A stretch of DNA of 64,000 bases, taken from Annona cherimola. Its lineage: Eukaryota; Streptophyta; Magnoliopsida; Magnoliales; Annonaceae. The translations under genes and the position numbers were made by a program. The stretch lies in assembly GCA_030490835.1 (NCBI GenBank), contig CM059977.1, positions 35,361,676 through 35,425,675 of the forward strand, in the 5' to 3' direction. The number at the start of each line of letters is the position of its first letter. Position 1 is the first letter of the stretch. Below, in pieces: positions 23,441-34,900 of the stretch. The notes below the pieces were generated by a model, which did no database searches, was not told the DNA's origin, and worked only from the letters and a program-made list of their open reading frames with translations.

Positions 23441-24130
23441 CTTTCTATAAATTAGACCCCTCCTTATCTTCTGTTTCTATGCCTCTATCCTATTAGAGTT
23501 TTGGAATATGCTGCTCAAGAGCTTTTTAGCTTTAGAGATGAGTTGCTGACAAGAATTTTTGGTTTTCTGCAGGACTAGCAGATCGATGGGAATGGGAATT
23601 CGGCCCGCGCCCTCTCTCCTTCTCTCTCGTAAGGGAGACAGCGATGCTGGAGCTTCCTTGCCTTTTCTTTCCTTGATGCAAAGGCAAGGAAAGCCTCCCT
23701 CCCTCCCTCCTTTTTTGTCAACTTCTTGGGAATCACACGCTTCCGTTCTTCTTTTTCTTTTTGCCTTTTAGTAATGCTTCGCTGTTGGCTAAAAATTAAT
23801 ACTTCATACATCTTGATGTGGGTTTTTACGAGATGGATGGTGTGGATCAAAAGATGATGGAATCATGTGCGCGCTCGGTGTTGCAACCTATGAGAGAAAT
23901 ATCAGTCGCGATGGAAATGGATGCGCTCTCGGTGTCTCTCTCCGCTAGTTGGAGTTGGCGGATAATGATCCGGAGCGTTTGTTGTAGAGACCCATTGAAC
24001 ATGGACTTCCAGATTCTCTCTCCGTGTCTTCGGCGGTGGATTCACCGGCAAGCAATTGTATCATACGAATACCGACGACTCAGGGGATAACAATTACGGG
24101 TGACATTCGGGTCTTCGGCCTGAGGTTGAA
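23441..24130 (+). other. GC-richer block of unknown nature
   Basis: This block is clearly richer in GC than its surroundings. It has an acceptor-like TTTTGGTTTTCTGCAG at about 23557-23572, a hairpin (CTTCCTTGCCTTT to AAAGGCAAGGAAAG, about 23660-23695), pyrimidine-rich tracts and a 90-residue open frame at 23818-24090. I do not recognise the predicted peptide. It could be a relic or short exon of a host gene, or a captured fragment. Confidence 0.3.
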
Positions 24131-25379
24131 TCCAAGCAAAACTCAAAATCCAGCCGTAACATATGGATTCTAGGTTTTTTTTATGAGAAATATGGATTCT
24201 AATCTTAATTCGACCCTATTTTAAAATCTCAATCCTAACTTTACTTCAGCTGGAAGTGTTTTTGGTAAAATGTAAATGATGGAACGGAATGAAATAGAAT
24301 GAGAGAATGAAACATATAAAAAGTAATGTATATGATAATGGTAAAGTAAGTATAAAATTAAAATAGTTAAAGATAATTATATGGAAAGATATGAAAAAAT
24401 GATTAATATAAAGGTAAAAATGGGAAAAAAGTAAGATAAGTGGGTAATTAATAACTTTTCCTTTTTTAATCCCTCTCATTCCCTTATACTTGTACTCAAT
24501 AAATTAAGTTTGGGTAGATTCTTGTTAAATTTTAGGGAGGATATAGGTAAAATTTGACTTGGTACTCAAGTTAGTTTTATTAATTTCGTTATATTTTTAA
24601 AATATAAAAATTATGCTATTAATTTCAAATTACATGTGCATTAAATAACTATTTATAAGAAAGATCTAAAATATTTTATTTTTTAAAGATAATTATCATG
24701 AATAATATAATGAAAAGACTATCGAAAATATATTTATGTTGTATGCATCATACACGATTCTTTATAATGTGCATTGGAACTTTGGTTCGGACTTAGATTG
24801 GTTTCTATCAACTCAAACTCAACCAACTCAATTTTAATTTGGGTTGGATTCAAGTTCAATTTCTAAACTTTAATCCCCAAGTTTCATATTTTAAGCTCTA
24901 AAAAATAACATTTTAGGTTAGGTGAGATTGAGTGAACCAACTGAAGTTGCATCTGAGGCAAAATTTAGGTAGAGTTGATCAATAACCCACCCTTAACCCA
25001 TTTTTAACTGAATTAAACTAGTATTTTCATAATTCAATATAGAAGTGGTTTAAGGTTTTTCACTAAATTCAAAAATGGTGTCGAGTGAGCCAAACATGCA
25101 TTGACAAGAATAAACCTTCAAAATCCATCTGTATATTTATTTAATAAAGAAATTTAAGTATATTTTTTTTATCTAATTATATATGGATAGAAGGTTTTTA
25201 AAATAGGATTAGAATTAGATTAACCTTAACCCGTATAATCCTCCATATTTTTAAAGTTGCACTCTAATATTTAGTAGCTAGGTAGAAGACTTAAAGCATG
25301 CTGAAGCACTCCACGTGAGATCGGATATAATTAAAGAACTCAAAATAATTTTCAGGCCAACTCTACACAGGGAGCGTAG
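24131..25379. other. AT-rich spacer with a possible MITE remnant
   Basis: No gene is seen. About 24250-24480 resembles a worn MITE related in composition to those at 18723 and 42307 (starts near AGTGTTTTTGGTAAAATG), but its ends are unclear. Confidence 0.35.
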
Positions 25380-27002
25380 TGTTGGTCCCGAGTTTGTGGC
25401 AAATCCAAAAGGGGAGAGGTGAATTGGGTTCTTGAAAAATTCTCTCGTAATTAGAAACTTAACCCCTTGAGAGTTTTAATCCCCTCGAATGAAAAACGTA
25501 GAATATAAAAATAATTAAAGTAAACACAAGAGATTATAGTAGTTCGGAACAACCCTCCCTACTCCACTCCTCCAAGAACACACCTTAGTATGTTGGGTAC
25601 CACTAAACAAAATAACAATACAATAAAGCTCTTACTCTCTTTTAGATTATAACTCTAGGGGGCCTTATACAGACTTAGCACAAGTAGGTAACGAGTCACA
25701 CTCCAATCAAACGCTACATTGCCTTCACTTGATCTTAGTCTTCAATATTAACCCAAGTGGAACACAATTAATAAAGAGAAAATAATGCTACGCTTTACAG
25801 ATGTGTAGAAACAGATTTCTGCGCATAGAAGAACTTGTAGAAGGAGTCGATGATGAAGCAGTTCAGCACTTGCAGTTTGTCACTGAGTTCTTCTTGAAAG
25901 CTTTCTTTTAGATCACATAAATGCTTGAGAATAAAGAGGTTGAACTCAATCAATGCTATCTCTCTTCCCTTTCCCTTTCACTTGAAGTGTCTTAAATAGG
26001 GAAGAGTAAATTCGAACGTTTTGAGGTAGGCGGCGGCGCGCATTTAATGCCCCAACGTTTGAATTTTTTCGACTGTTGCGATTCAAGTTGCACTTGGAGT
26101 CTACTTGGGTTGTGACTTTATTCAAGTCACAGATTGGAGTTGACTTCGTATGCGACTTCATCGAAATCGCAGATTAAAGTCAACTTTGGATGCGACTTTG
26201 GTCTTCAGCTCTTCAGTCAAGTTCCAGACTTGAGTCAACTTGGTCGCAAACTTGACCAAAGTTGCAGATGAAATTAACTTCGGTTGCGACTTCACCAACT
26301 ATCTGATTTTTTAGAGCTTTGACATAATATAATCTTCTTTTACTTGTTTGTCTTGCTTCTTCATAATTCATGCTTATAAATCTTCATTTGTATCTGCGTT
26401 CTATTCATTCTTCTTGATACTTGAGCTTGATCAATCTTTCTCGAACATTTGACAAAAACTTTATGTAACCTTGGCTCAAACTTGTCATTCTTTCATGATT
26501 TGAACTTCATTTTTTTAGTATAGTGTTAGGATTATCTTGATTTATTATTTCATTCAAGTCAAGAGTCTGAGTTGACTTTAGGTGCAACTTCCCCCAAGTC
26601 GCATGATGAGGTCAACTTGGAATGCGGCTTGACATCGTCAGCTTCAACTCTTGTCTCTGAAAATATCCCAACTCCCAGATGGCGTCGACTTGATGTTGCG
26701 AATTCGTTTAAGTCGCAAGTGAAGTCAACTTCGGTTGCAACTTCGTCCGCTCAGGTGTCCGAATTTTAGCGTTGTCGAAAAATTGACCTCAAAGTCGATG
26801 CCGAAGTCGACTTCGATACCAACTTCGCCTAAGTCAATGCCTGAGTCGACTTGGCATGCGACTTGGACTGCTAAGTTATTGATATTTGAATATTGTAATC
26901 CTTGAGAATACTTAATACCACATTAGTACCTTGATAATTCTCAAATAGAGTTGTTAATCGTCAAAATATGGATTGTGCTTAATTTGCCATATGTTTACAA
27001 CA
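25380..27002 (-). mobile_element. 3' LTR of the minus-strand SIRE-like element
   Basis: Minus-strand LTR starting TGTTGTAAACATATGGC at 27002 and ending CTCGGGACCAACA at 25380, 1623 bp. It shares its end with the younger LTRs and carries degenerate AAGTCGAC/TGCGACTT motifs (about 26080-26290 and 26560-26870). Confidence 0.85.
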
Positions 27003-27016
27003 ATCTCCCCCTTCTT
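27003..27016 (-). other. Polypurine tract
   Basis: On the minus strand AAGAAGGGGGAGAT lies immediately before the 3' LTR, the usual site for plus-strand priming. Confidence 0.85.
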
Positions 27017-27291
27017 GGTAATTGACAAAACCAATTTGAGATAAATCTTTCATTTAGCAATTAAGAAATATTTCATGTCATTTTACCAATTTGTATTTGA
27101 TTCATAATTTCAAATCATATCAATCACACAACATTTCAACATGTAAAATTTCATTCAATTCAAATCATAGATATACAAAAAATAATTCAAAACACTATTT
27201 CACATTGTTTCACTATAATGCTCATGTATACCTAAATACAATCTACCCAAAAACCAAAAATCTATGCCTATTTTCTTGTTTTTGTCAAACA

Positions 27292-28926
27292 TCAAAAAAG
27301 GTAACACGAAAAAAAGGATTCGTGAAAGGCAAAGGCTGGTATAGGGTAAGAGAGCGAGTGAGTTGGAGACATTGGACAGGGGTAGGCATAAGAGAATGGT
27401 GATGACGGAGCTTGAACGGCGGGTTCGGCTAGGATAGATTCGCCCCAATATGGATCAAAATCAGGTAGACTTGGAATGAGTCGGCCACGTCGATTGCCAG
27501 AAGCAAGTTTATATTTGATGGTAGTATGTTCTTGGTCCAACTTATCTTGCCGACCATTCATTTCCATCAGAAAAATCTTGATTGCCCCTAGTTCTTAAGA
27601 AATCCGACTCTCCATGGCTTGTAAATATTCAAGAATCACCTTAGAGGTAGACGACTAATTAGGGAAATGTGCAAAATAATCTGTTGCTCGTGATCTGTGG
27701 CGGGAGCAAGAGCCATGAGATACAGGTGAGGCTGGAGCTTGAGGAGTGGGAAGTAAAGATCGGTGGAAATCATGAGGAGGCAGATCCTCCCCCCCAGGTT
27801 GAGCTTCCTCTGCTTGGGGTACTTGTTGAGCTGGAGCGCCTTGAAAATCGCCTCCCATTTGATCCCGTAATTGATCAACTCTGAATGCCTAGAGATCAAT
27901 CTTCATACAAATTAATAAAGCATGGTTGATGGCATTTCTAGGCTTTAATACCTCATATGGTTCTCCATCCAAGTCAACATGATAATGTGCTAGTATCTTG
28001 GTGATCCATGTTCCATATGGTAGTATGCTCCGAGGATTCTCCTTTTTCAACTCCAGGGCCTCCAAGAATAGTCTAGGAAGACTAACTTTGACCTGATTAG
28101 CCACTTTCCACAAAATTTTAGCCTCTTGAGGGTTAAGCTGGTTTCGGCCTCCACCTTTTAGATAGATGCAGTGGGCTATAAGAAATCTTAATACTCTCAG
28201 TTGTGGAGATAAATTCATATAATGTAAAAATTTGATCTCCAGATGATATTTGTCATTGTTTGTCAACTGGTTGTACATTTGGGTGAAAGTCATTCCTGAT
28301 GAGAATGGTTTATCAAAAGGAGGAACACCCAAAATGTTCGCCACACGATCAATTGTGTTTCTTTTGCCGATTTCATGTCCTATTCTTAGATTAATTTCTA
28401 CTCTTTTCACATATGTATTTAGATATTCTTGATCCCATAAGTAGTAGAATAACTTAGTCAAATCTGAGTAAATCTTATCATCTTCTTTTTGCGAGTCAGT
28501 CCATCCTTGATAATCTAATAATTCCTCAATACCAAATTCATACTCATGCAGAAACTTGAAATCAATAATTTTCGGTAGGAAAGTCATCCTTTGATAGAAA
28601 TGTCTATAGAATCTATTGTGTTAATTCTCAGTCTTAAAATATTCCACTGGCATTTTGAGGACTTGCCCCCTTTGAGCTGGGGTACCCTTCCGCTTTCTAC
28701 CAAATTCCATACTATCACTTGATTCAAAATTTTCTTCATTTCTTAGTGCAGAGGTAGAGGGATTACCTTCTTGAAATCGGACCCGATGACCTGTCGAGGT
28801 CGTAGCCACTTCCCGAGCTCGTTTGGACGACGTTCATTGCCGTCGATACATGTCCTCCCTCGTATTTGATTTTGATGGTCTAGAAACAGGTAACTTGCTA
28901 GGTTTCGAGACGGCTTTAGGTGTCAT
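27292..28926 (-). pseudogene. env-like (putative plant transposon protein) frame with in-frame stops
   Basis: A single minus-strand frame of 545 codons from ATG 28926 to a stop at 27292, with no frameshift but five internal stops. Two are at 28834-28836 and 28621-28623, one is at 27889-27891, and two lie near 27657 and 27594. The middle (28587-27892) resembles the putative-plant-transposon-protein domain found downstream of pol in SIRE elements: IYSDLTKLFYYLW, VKRVEINLRIGHEI and VANILGVPPFDKPF. The C-terminal part has a Gln/Pro-rich stretch and a charged, possibly coiled segment (MEMNGRQDKLDQEHTTIKYK). The N-terminus is basic and Ser-rich. At least the first stop (TGA) fits CGA to TGA deamination. 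The function of this protein class is unknown. Confidence 0.7.
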
Positions 28927-29127
28927 AAGTTATAAAATCAATGGAAGCTTTGATGTCGGGGATTTGAGATGAATTTCGAGATTTTGGAGAGGGTTGGATT
29001 TTTCTTTCTTGAGAGGAAATTTTTAAAAAATGAGAGAGAGATGGTAAGAGAAGGTCGCGCGTGTGTCTAAATAAGCCAGCCGAATCTTTGCTCGCGGAGT
29101 CGATTTCGTCTGGTAAGGTAGGGCCTC

Positions 29128-29327
29128 ACAGTCAATGTCGAAGTCGATTTCAGTATCAACTTCGCCTAAGTCGATGTTTAAGTCGACTTGGCCTGCCAAG
29201 TTTTTGATATTTGAATATTGTAATCCTTGAAAGCACTTAATACCACATTAGTACCTTAATAATTCTCAAATTGAGTTGTAAATCATCAAAATACAGATTG
29301 TGCTTAATTTGCCATATGTTTACAACA
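29128..29327 (-). mobile_element. Truncated 5' LTR of the minus-strand SIRE-like element
   Basis: About 200 bp matching the first 200 bp of the 3' LTR (26803-27002) with substitutions. The match ends inside a run of AAGTCGAT/AAGTCGAC motifs. Confidence 0.8.
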
Positions 29328-29779
29328 CATAGGTGTAGATGGTTTTTCATGAAAGGTAAGCATAAGTCTGACAGTCATTTGAACCTCAAACCGCATGCAC
29401 GCATGCTGGGGTGCCTACCATCGGCTATCTAGGTAGTAATGATGGAGAAATAAGTTGCTATAGGAAGAGGGTTGTTAAAAAACCTCCCACCGAACACCAA
29501 AATCTTCCTTGGTAATTAGTTTTCCACATTGCTGGGAACACACCAATATTAGAGGAATTGCTATTACTAGCTCCTGGTTCTTCCCATTGCACACTACCCA
29601 CCTTAGCCATTCAATATGAAAACCTCGCTCTGAATATCCCATATGATTCCATTTCTTAGAAAAATATGTCTTCCTCCTTCATAATCAACAACGGAACATT
29701 TTGAATTAGCTTCCATCCTCTTCCCCTGTAGTTTCTAAACATCCATTTTCTCCACTGTTGTGAATCCCAATCTGTAAGG
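29328..29779. other. Spacer without recognised features
   Basis: No gene or clear repeat. Confidence 0.4.
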
Positions 29780-30165
29780 GCCTATTCCAAACCATACAAG
29801 ATTCTTTGATCGAATCTATATCTAAGATGAGAATGTAATGATATGTATCGAAAATGAGAAAATTTTACTAGAAATGAGTAAAATTGAACCGAAAATTGAA
29901 AAAAAGGTCTTAAAAATCGAAAAGTTGGCTTTAGAATGGTGATGCAAATTCAATCCAAGAATCTTGTATGACTTGACACATGTCCTAAAGGGCATGTTCT
30001 AGATGATAGAGATTCTTGGATCGAATCTATATCTGGGATAGGAATGTGATAATATATATTAGCAATAAGTAAAGTTGTATTGGAAATTGAAAAGTTGTAT
30101 TGGGAATGGTAATACAGATTCAATCTAAGAATCTTGTATCATTTGGAATATTCTCTTAACTTATA
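29780..30165. repeat. Two tandem MITE-like repeats
   Basis: Two about 190-bp segments each begin near AGATTCTTTGATCGAATC or AGATTCTTGGATCGAATC and end with the inverse, ATTCAATCCAAGAATCTTGTAT. They look like two adjacent inverted-repeat elements of one family. Confidence 0.6.
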
Positions 30166-31470
30166 CAACCCAAAAATGAGTATCTAGAACCATTTCAAAT
30201 TTTTATTAACTAGCATGGCTAGCAAAAATTTCATGTTAGATGCAAGAGACTCGAGCTTGAGTCTTAACTTAAAAAGTTAATCTTCCATTTTTCAGAGCAA
30301 TATTTCTATAGCATTGTTAAATATACACCAATTGACGTAGCATTGTATATATATTTGGTTTGAGTTGTAAAAAAAATATCAACTAGATAGGAAGTGCTAG
30401 TAGAAATTTTCTTATAGCAAATGCAAACTGGCTAATGCGGGTATGTGTAAAGTAGTGTAAGTGGAAAATTCAATGCTCAATTTTGTAAAGAAGTGGCAAC
30501 CTAATTACCCTACTCTTAAAATATACCTTCTTCAGGTGCTTAGTCACCAACACAAGTACCACACAATAAGAAAACCTACTCCCACGTATGGAAATATTTT
30601 TTAAAAAAGTTTATCTTTAGGAAAAATTCCTCTTATAAATTTATATCCACAATATTTCTCCTAATTCTTAATATACCCACAATAATTCAAAAGTTTCTCT
30701 CATACTTGAACAATTCTTCTTAAATTTCTATCATACACATGCAATCAAAACAACCATTAACTATCATATTGAAAAATGATTTTATCCTTCAAATGTCTCC
30801 CATTTGAAATGATTTAACCTTATATGATATTTAAATCACTCGATGCCATAAATTAATGATCTGCCAATATTAATAGTCATATGAGGGTTAAATCATTTCA
30901 ATTAAAAAATTATGGAGGGGCATGATTTTCTTTGTAATAAGGTAGTTAATAATTGTTGAATTTAAGGTAAAACATTATGAGTATAAAATAAATTTTTGAA
31001 ATGTTGTGCGTATAATATAAATTATGAAGAAATGTTGTAGGTATCAATAAAAATTTACCTTATCTTTATAATGGCAAGATATACGCAGAAGCAAAAGGAA
31101 ATAGCACCAAGATGGCATGTCCACATGGCGAAGACAGTCTGATATACAAGACGTAGTATTAACGCCAGTGGCCCTAGTGTAGCCACAATACAGATAATTT
31201 TCACTCTTAAGTGTGAAAATTATAAAGATATTGTAAATTACGGCTATAGGCCTAATAAAAGTATCCTAATTTCTGAAATCAACTTCTTATTTCTTTTATT
31301 GAAGCTTACTTAATTATGCAACCAAAACAATTTGAGATTTTAAAGTCACAATATTCCTTTTGTGTTCAAATAACTCCAAAAGGCGCATCTGGATTCTGGA
31401 ACACGCTTCAAATTTCCAGCGACTAGAAGAGCGGTAGAGCTGAAGCGGCACCCAAGCATAGGTCAGTACT
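30165..31470 (+). repeat. Upstream copy (A) of a duplicated GDSL flanking segment
   Basis: This promoter-distal region reappears inside intron 1 at about 33640-34905 and 36330-36575, in the same orientation and order, diverged but easily aligned (for example CCCAAAAATGAG, GGCTAGCAAAAAT, GGAAGTGCT and GGCCTAATAAAAGTATCCTA). Confidence 0.8.
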
Positions 31471-31585
31471 CCCAGTAATCTCCTCCATAGTCCATGCGAT
31501 ACGATACGAGCTTAGTCAGCCACCACGTATCAGATGAGGTTCTTACCATGCACTGTCTTGTTCCTATTGCTTTCTTTCTTCCATC

Positions 31586-31593
31586 TATAAATA
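31586..31593 (+). promoter_or_regulatory. Predicted TATA box of the GDSL gene
   Basis: TATAAATA, 71 bp before the ATG at 31664, in a pyrimidine-rich stretch. A start of transcription about 30 bp downstream would give a leader of about 45 nt. Confidence 0.65.
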
Positions 31594-31663
31594 TTTTCCT
31601 TCCCTGTATAATTTCTCTTATCAGTTATGCTAACTTCAAAGATATTACAGTTTGCAGACAAAA

Positions 31664-31928
31664 ATGGATTACTTCTCGCCTGCATCCAAGTTTGTTCTCT
31701 GTTTGTGTGCTCTCATTTCGATCCCAAGCGTCTCGTTGGGTTCTGATCATGAGGAACATGGTTGCAATTTTCCGGCCATTTTCAACTTCGGCGATTCGAA
31801 TTCGGACACCGGAGCCGTGACAGCGGCCTTCCGTCCAAACCCTTGGCCCTACGGCATCACCTTCTTCCACGAGTTTCATCAGCAATCAGGGCGATTTTCT
31901 GATGGACGAGTCATTCTCGATTTCATAG
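31664..31928 (+). CDS. GDSL gene exon 1
   Basis: Encodes the signal peptide and the nucleophile block FNFGDSNSDTG, ending in GRVILDFI plus one base. Donor ATAG/GTACGC. Confidence 0.92.
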
Positions 31929-34900
31929 GTACGCATGATCTTATATCTTCGTTCTTCTTTTCTTTTTATTTCTTACGACGATAATTTTGCAATTTTTGTT
32001 CATGGGACAAATTCACTGAACAGTGGTTGCGAACGATGTGAAATTAGTGAAATTTGGCAAATTAGAATAAACATTTTTAATCATTTGACGCAGTGATTAC
32101 GAATTCTTTACTTTTCTGACTTCACGCTTGACAGACTGACACAATCCTGACATAACTTTTTCCTGTATTGTTCGGGTGATATTTGCAAATATACTTCTCT
32201 TTTTATTTGACTTCCTGTATTGTTCGGGTGATATTTGCAAATATACTTCTCTTTTTATTTGACCTAGTAAGGTTTTGTACCTATAAATTTTGTAAGTTTC
32301 CAAATATAATAATTCTACTCGACTAATGGTGACAAATGTACGACTTATGCGGAGGATTTAATGTTTGCCTAATTATCTTCTTATGTTGTCACAAGAAGTG
32401 AGGAGTGTGGAATCGGTATATTTATAATTATACATATTAACAGAAAATTTACATGCATATCTGTTAAAGGATGTTATGATGAATGAGTTCCACTAGTACC
32501 ATTATGAAATCAAAATCTATTCCACTTAAAAGAGCAAGTTTTTTGTTTTGCCTGAAGAAAGAAGTACGTATGCTAGTGGCCACTAATAAATGTACAAAAT
32601 CAACAAATAAAATTATTAAAAATTATATATTAATTTTATAATTTTTAATCAAATTAAATCTTAAAAATGTCTTTTTTATGTGGATAACTAATTTTATAAA
32701 ATATTATAAGATCTAATATATATGTGAATGTATCTAAATATTTTTCATAATTTATACATGATAATTTTAATATACAGTGAAAATAATGATGCTAACTTAC
32801 GCGGATATTGAATTTTGATTTTATTATTAAAATAGGCCTTGATTTACTCATGACGCACGATCCAACGCAGTCTACTATATTCAATTTAATAAAATATTTG
32901 TAATTTTTGTCATTTTATTTTTCAATCCTTTGATCCGAAGAATGAGACTATTATACTTTGGAGCATGGTTATATACATCATAATATATTTAAACGTAAAA
33001 TACATCATTAATTTATTTTTATAATTAGTTATATTTTTTATTTTTCTTCATAAATTTGTTTTAGTAGGCGTACTTAATTCATATACAAATTTTTTTCATT
33101 TTATAATAGTTTTAAATATTTATTTTCGATTTTTAAAAATCATTAAATATATGGGCATTTGAGTTATTTTTCATCCTTTAAAAAAATTATTTTGAAAAAT
33201 TAAAAATAAATATGTAAAAGTATTGTAAAATGGCAAAACTTGGAATATGAATTAAATACACTTAGAAGCATATGTTTATAAAAGAATTTAAAAATATAAC
33301 TAATTATAAAAAAAATTAATGATGTATTTTTGCCTAACATATGTGATGATGTATACGAATCTAATCGGGTCTTTATACTTTTGTTGGCTGCATTACCGGA
33401 ACCAAGGAAGAAAATTATTCGTTCAAAGCTGGCGGGCGGTTCTTTATTCAAACAATGGCAAGCCCCAAATCAATGCCAAACGCGCATCTGGAACACTTTT
33501 AAAATTTAAATAGAAGTGCCACATGTGACTGGCAAACCGGTAAGAAGCCAAAGCAGAAATTTCCCGAGGGAAGACGTCAAATAAACTTTGCGTGCGTGGA
33601 AAGTATACATTTCCTCAAGTTCATCCCAAATGTACTTTTAACTTATGCAGCCCAAAAATGAGCATCTAGAACACATTTCAAATTAACCAGCCAGCACGCA
33701 ACTAGTGCGGCTAGCAAAAATCTCACCTTAGATGCGAGAGATCCGAGCATGAGTCTCAACTTAAAAAAATTTTCTTCTATTTTTGGGGGCGTTGTCTCTC
33801 TATAGCTACTTAATTACTAATATTATTAAATATACACTAGCTGATGTATGATTGTATGTACACTTGGATTGAGTTGTTAAAAAAAAAAAATTATCAACTA
33901 GAAATGGCGCGCCCCTTGCAAACCCATTAGCCATAGGAAGTGCTGCTAGAAATTTTTTCATAGTAAATGCAAAGTGGCTAATTGGGGGTGTGTGTAAAGT
34001 AGTATGAGCGAAAAATTTAAGGTTCAAATTTGGAAAGAAGTGATAATCTAATTCTCCTGCACTAAGTATACTTCCGTTAGGTGCCTGGTCACCAAGATGA
34101 GTAACAAAATAAGAAAAACCTACTGCACATGGAAATATTTTTTAAAAAAAGTTTTATCTTTAGGAAAAATTCTTCTTATAAACTTATACCCACAATATTT
34201 TTTTATAATTCTTAATATATTTATAATGTTTCAAAAATTATGTTATACCTATAACATTTCTCTCTAAATTTCTATTATACACATACAATCAAACATAACC
34301 ATTAATTATCATATTGAAAAATAATTTTACCTTTCAAATTTGTCTTATTTGAAATGATTGACCCTTAATATGATATTTAAATCACTCGATACCACAGTTA
34401 TCTCCTAGTTGGCATGTCTATACGGTGAAGACAGTCTTGTGAATAAGATATAGTATTAAGACCAGTGACCCTAGTGTAGCCAGTATACGGATAGCTGGAG
34501 GAGGGTATGTCAACAGCAAAGCACTGGAAGGGTGAAAATTATAAAGATGTTATAAATTAAGGATCACAATACAGTGCATTCAGGTGCATTAACCCATTTT
34601 TTGTTTTTTTAAAAATTTTTTATGCAAGTGTTAATCTAAGTGTATTTAACGTGTGTATCAATTTTTAATATTTTCGAAGTCAAAAATCAAAAATAAATAT
34701 CTAAAATACTCCAAAAATGTTAAAAATTAATACAGATGTTAAATACACTTAGATTAACACTTGTTTAAAAAAAAAAATTTAAAAAATAAAAAATAAGTTA
34801 AAATAGGTTTAATGCATCTGGGTGCACTGGATCGTAATCCATAAATTATGGCTAAAGGCCTAATAAAAGTATCCTAGATTTCGAATCCCACTTCTTATTT

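Larger units (their letters stand above)
25380..29327 (-). mobile_element. Deleted SIRE-like Ty1/copia element, minus strand
   Basis: On the minus strand the element runs from a 5' LTR start at 29327 to a 3' LTR end at 25380. The 5-bp flanks are CATAG (29328-29332) and CGTAG (25375-25379), a target duplication with one change. Only the first about 200 bp of the 5' LTR remain (about 29128-29327). They are joined directly to the leader of an env-like frame, so primer-binding site, gag and pol are gone. A purine tract (27003-27016) precedes a full 1623-bp 3' LTR. The LTR ends (TGTTG to CCAACA) and decayed AAGTCGAC motifs tie it to the elements at 4.7 and 57 kb. Confidence 0.8.

Noticed and set aside
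23575..23850. A 91-residue minus-strand frame with Lys/Glu-rich stretches
   Set aside because: It follows from low-complexity pyrimidine tracts on the plus strand, and I found no domain.
31652..31663. A GDSL start four codons upstream (TTG)
   Set aside because: It is not an ATG. The ATG at 31664 begins a good signal peptide and suits the TATA box at 31586.
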